NCBI RefSeq assembly: GCF_034427435.1
Contig: NZ_JAXQNP010000003.1
Location: 1,364,001-1,428,000 of the forward strand
Source: Nitrospirillum sp034427435
GTDB taxonomy: Bacteria > Pseudomonadota > Alphaproteobacteria > Azospirillales > Azospirillaceae
DNA length: 64,000 nt
Direction: 5' to 3'
The position numbers and the translations under genes were made by a program. Positions within the stretch are counted from its first letter, which is position 1, and the number at the start of each line of letters is the position of its first letter. Positions 61,222 to 64,000 of this stretch are shown piece after piece. The notes under the pieces were generated by a model, which was given only the letters and a program-made list of their open reading frames with translations, had not been told where the DNA came from and searched no databases.

Positions 61222-64000
61222 GCCTCTCCAGCCCCTTCATCACCCGGCCCATCGCCACCTCGCTCCTGATGCTGGGCATTCTGCTGGTGGGCATGGTGGC
61301 CTATCCGCTGCTGCCGGTGGCGCCGCTGCCGCAGGTGGACTTCCCCACCATCCAGGTGTCGGCCAACCTGCCGGGCGCCAGTCCGGAAACCATGGCGTCC
61401 AGTGTGGCCCAGCCGCTGGAAACCCAGTTTTCCGCCATTCCCGGCGTCGGCCAGATGACGTCGACCAGCACCCTGGGCAGCACCCAGATAACCTTGCAGT
61501 TCGACCTGAACCGCAACATCGACGCCGCGGCCCAGGACGTGCAGACGGCCATCGACGCCGCCGGCGGCCAGTTGCCCAAGAACCTGCCGTCGCCGCCCAC
61601 ATACCGCAAGATCAACCCGGCCGACAGCTCCATCCTGGTGTACTCGGTCCACTCCAGCAACCTGCCCCTGACCACGGTGGACGACTACGCCGAGAACGTC
61701 ATCGCCCAGCGCCTGTCGCAGATTCCGGGCGTGGGCCAGGTGTCCATCGGCGGGCAGCAGAAGCCGGCGGTACGGGTGCAGGTGGACCCGGCCAAGATCG
61801 CTGCCCTGGGCATCCAGCTTGAGGACATCGCCACCGTCATCCCCACGGCCACGGTCAACGCGCCCAAGGGGTCGATCAACGGCGTCCAGCACAACTTCGT
61901 CATCTACAACAACGACCAGCTGCTGAAGGCGGAGCCGTGGAACGACGTCATCGTCGCCTATCGCAACGGGGCGCCGGTGCGCATCCGCGATATCGGCGTG
62001 GCGGTGGACGGGCCGGAGAACACGCAGTTGCTGGCCTGGCAGAACAACGGCCCCGGCATCATGCTGCAGGTGTTCAAGCAGCCGGGCGCCAACATCATCG
62101 ACATCGTGTCGCGGGTGGAGGCCACGCTGCCGCAGGTGATGGCGGCGGTGCCCCCCGGCGTGAAGATGGACAAGGTCATCGACCGCACCACCACCATCAA
62201 GGCGTCGGTGGAGGATGTGCAGTTCACCCTGCTGCTGACCATCTTCCTGGTGGTCATGGTCATCTTCCTGTTCCTGCGCAACCTGTGGGCCACGCTGATC
62301 CCCGGCGTGACCGTGCCGCTGGCCCTGTTCGGCACGGCGGCGCTGATGTACCTGCTGGGCTTCAGCCTGGACAACCTGTCGCTCATGGGCCTGACCATCG
62401 CCGTGGGCTTCGTCGTCGACGACGCCATCGTGATGGTGGAGAACATCTACCGCCACATCGAGGAGGGCATGTCGCCCAAGGAGGCGGCGCTGAAGGGCGC
62501 GGGGGAGATCGGCTTCACCATCATGTCCATCAGCGTGTCGCTGGTGGCCGTGTTCATCCCCCTGCTGCTCATGGGCGGTATCGTCGGCCGGCTGATGCGT
62601 GAATTCGCCATCACCGTGACCATGACCATCGCCGTCTCCGCCTTCGTGTCGCTGACCCTGTCGCCGATGATGAGCGCCTTGTTCCTGAAGGATGAGAAGC
62701 ACGCGCGGCACGGCCGGGCCTACATGGTCATCGAGGGGTGCTTCGACTGGCTGGTGAACCGGTATGCCCGGGGCCTGGACTTCGTGCTACGGCACCAGCG
62801 TATGACCCTGATGGTGTTCTTCGCCACGGTGGCGGCCACGGTGGCGCTCTACATCGCTATCCCCAAGGGCTTCTTCCCGCAGCAGGACACCGGCATCATC
62901 GCCGGCTTGGCCGACGCCTCGCAGGACGTGTCCTTTAACGAGATGGTGCGGTTGCAGCACCAGTTGACCGACATCGTCGCCCAGGACCCGGACGTGGCCG
63001 CCTGGGCCACCTCCGTCGGCGGCGGCTCACGGCCCATCAACAACGGCTTCATCGTCATCGGCCTGAAGCCGCGCGACCAGCGCACCGCCAGCGCCGACCA
63101 GATCATCGCGCGGCTGCGGCCCAAGCTGGCCAAGGTGAAGGGTGCCACCCTGTTCCTGCAGGCCAGCCAGGACCTGAATGTGGGCGGCCGCCTGGCGCGC
63201 ACCCAGTACCAGTACACCCTGCAGGACGCCGATTTGGGCGAGTTGAACGACTGGGCACCCAAGCTGCTGGAGAAGCTCAAGGGCCTACCGCAGTTGCGCG
63301 ACGTCGCCACCGACCAGCAGACCAACGGCACCACCCTGAACCTGGTGATCGACCGCGACCAGGCCGCCCGCTTCGGCATCCAGCCCTCGCTGATCGACAG
63401 CACCCTGTACGACGCCTTCGGCCAGCGGCAGGTGACCCAGTATTTCACCCAGCTGAACAGCTATCACGTCGTGCTGGAAATCACGCCGGACCTGCAGTCC
63501 AGCCCCGACACCCTGAACAAGCTGTACATCAAGTCACCGGTGACCGGTCAGCAGGTGCCGCTGTCCACCTTCGTGAAGTACGACACCGACCACGTCAATT
63601 TCCTGTCCATCAACCATCTGGGCCAGTTCCCGGCGGTGACCCTGTCGTTCAACCTGGCGCCGGGCGTGTCGCTGGGCGAGGCGGTGCAGGTCATCCAGCA
63701 GGCCCAGGCCGAAATGGGCATGCCATCTTCGGTCAACGGCACCTTCCAGGGCACGGCCCAGGCCTTCCAGGCCTCGCTGGCGACCCAGCCCTACCTGATC
63801 GCGGCGGCGCTGGTGGCCGTCTACATCATCCTGGGCATGCTGTATGAAAGCTACATCCACCCGCTGACCATCCTGTCCACCCTGCCGTCGGCGGGCGTGG
63901 GGGCCCTGCTGATGCTCATGGTCTTCCACTATGACCTGTCGGTCATCGCGCTCATCGGCATCATCCTGCTGATCGGCATCGTGAAGAAGAACGGCATCAT
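61218..64000 (+). CDS. RND efflux pump inner-membrane transporter (MdtB/MdtC/MuxB-like), 3' end cut by window
   Basis: Inner-membrane proton-driven exporter; about 927 of some 1,030-1,050 residues are inside the window. It starts LSSPFITRPIATSLLMLGIL, with the porter domain PLPQVDFPTIQVSANLPGAS. The transmembrane block includes the proton-relay Asp pair in IAVGFVVDDAIVMVENIYRH near 400. The second half begins around RYARGLDFVLRHQ, followed by the typical GFFPQQDTG. The last bases encode GIILLIGIVKKNGI, a conserved late helix, with no stop reached. The VDDAIVMVENIYRH form and the MdtABC-type operon fit multidrug or bile-salt-like export. Substrates are unknown. Confidence 0.93.
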   Translation, partial: MSLSSPFITRPIATSLLMLGILLVGMVAYPLLPVAPLPQVDFPTIQVSANLPGASPETMASSVAQPLETQFSAIPGVGQMTSTSTLGSTQITLQFDLNRNIDAAAQDVQTAIDAAGGQLPKNLPSPPTYRKINPADSSILVYSVHSSNLPLTTVDDYAENVIAQRLSQIPGVGQVSIGGQQKPAVRVQVDPAKIAALGIQLEDIATVIPTATVNAPKGSINGVQHNFVIYNNDQLLKAEPWNDVIVAYRNGAPVRIRDIGVAVDGPENTQLLAWQNNGPGIMLQVFKQPGANIIDIVSRVEATLPQVMAAVPPGVKMDKVIDRTTTIKASVEDVQFTLLLTIFLVVMVIFLFLRNLWATLIPGVTVPLALFGTAALMYLLGFSLDNLSLMGLTIAVGFVVDDAIVMVENIYRHIEEGMSPKEAALKGAGEIGFTIMSISVSLVAVFIPLLLMGGIVGRLMREFAITVTMTIAVSAFVSLTLSPMMSALFLKDEKHARHGRAYMVIEGCFDWLVNRYARGLDFVLRHQRMTLMVFFATVAATVALYIAIPKGFFPQQDTGIIAGLADASQDVSFNEMVRLQHQLTDIVAQDPDVAAWATSVGGGSRPINNGFIVIGLKPRDQRTASADQIIARLRPKLAKVKGATLFLQASQDLNVGGRLARTQYQYTLQDADLGELNDWAPKLLEKLKGLPQLRDVATDQQTNGTTLNLVIDRDQAARFGIQPSLIDSTLYDAFGQRQVTQYFTQLNSYHVVLEITPDLQSSPDTLNKLYIKSPVTGQQVPLSTFVKYDTDHVNFLSINHLGQFPAVTLSFNLAPGVSLGEAVQVIQQAQAEMGMPSSVNGTFQGTAQAFQASLATQPYLIAAALVAVYIILGMLYESYIHPLTILSTLPSAGVGALLMLMVFHYDLSVIALIGIILLIGIVKKNGI

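Noticed and set aside
1..64000. tRNA, rRNA, integrase, transposase or prophage genes marking a mobile island
   Set aside because: I looked for these and saw none, so horizontal transfer of the catabolic region cannot be claimed from this window.

Overview
This 64 kb window is GC-rich bacterial chromosome, densely packed with genes in operons and strongly biased to G or C at third codon positions. The gene content (a TonB-dependent receptor, OprM/HlyD/RND efflux parts, a UvrA2-like protein, many GntR/IclR-regulated catabolic genes) points to an environmental alphaproteobacterium, perhaps of the Azospirillaceae or sphingomonad/caulobacter type. The genus cannot be fixed from the sequence alone. 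I see no rRNA, tRNA, CRISPR array, insertion sequence, integrase or phage gene.

Layout. 1-10314 (+): two MFS transporters, a VAO/p-cresol-methylhydroxylase-type flavoprotein, an IclR regulator, a c-type cytochrome, an aromatic-ring FAD monooxygenase, an Asp/Glu-racemase/maleate-isomerase-fold protein, a PuuE-type hydrolase and an aldehyde dehydrogenase. 10564-12705 (-): a TonB receptor. 13080-19608: a zinc-free reductase, an alpha/beta hydrolase, two GntR regulators, two more PuuE-type hydrolases and an isochorismatase-like amidase. 19894-24150 (-): aconitase-family large and small subunits, a class III CoA-transferase and an HMG-CoA-lyase-type lyase. 24502-35022 (+), divergent from the last: HyuA, HyuB, an isocitrate-lyase/PEP-mutase-family lyase, an alcohol dehydrogenase, a semialdehyde dehydrogenase, a second aconitase-family pair and a second isochorismatase-like amidase. 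35063-45383: mostly housekeeping or detoxification (CPBP protease, UvrA2, PoxB, a D-2-hydroxyacid dehydrogenase, three alpha/beta hydrolases, an AraC regulator). 45525-53209 (-): a winged-helix/STAND regulator and an MFS, FAD monooxygenase, HlyD and DHA2 cassette. 53345-58440: an MBL hydrolase, LacI with a divergent sugar-isomerase-like protein, a GST and a predicted metalloprotease. 58492-64000 (+): an OprM, HlyD and RND efflux operon, cut by the window end.

How it may work together. The 7-35 kb region reads as a catabolic island. PuuE-type hydrolases could open cyclic imides or ureides, isochorismatase-like amidases could deamidate the half-amides, and two separate hydratase-plus-lyase modules (one CoA-dependent, one not) could hydrate and split the resulting alkyl-substituted maleates to pyruvate and a short acid. 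A similar AT-rich element lies in three intergenic regions of the island. The pathway is inference; no substrate can be read from the DNA.

Data quality. Seven genes (and perhaps an eighth) are each broken by exactly one missing base in a G/C homopolymer. Restoring one base makes every one full length. This looks like homopolymer undercalling rather than gene decay, so those genes should be read as intact until resequenced.
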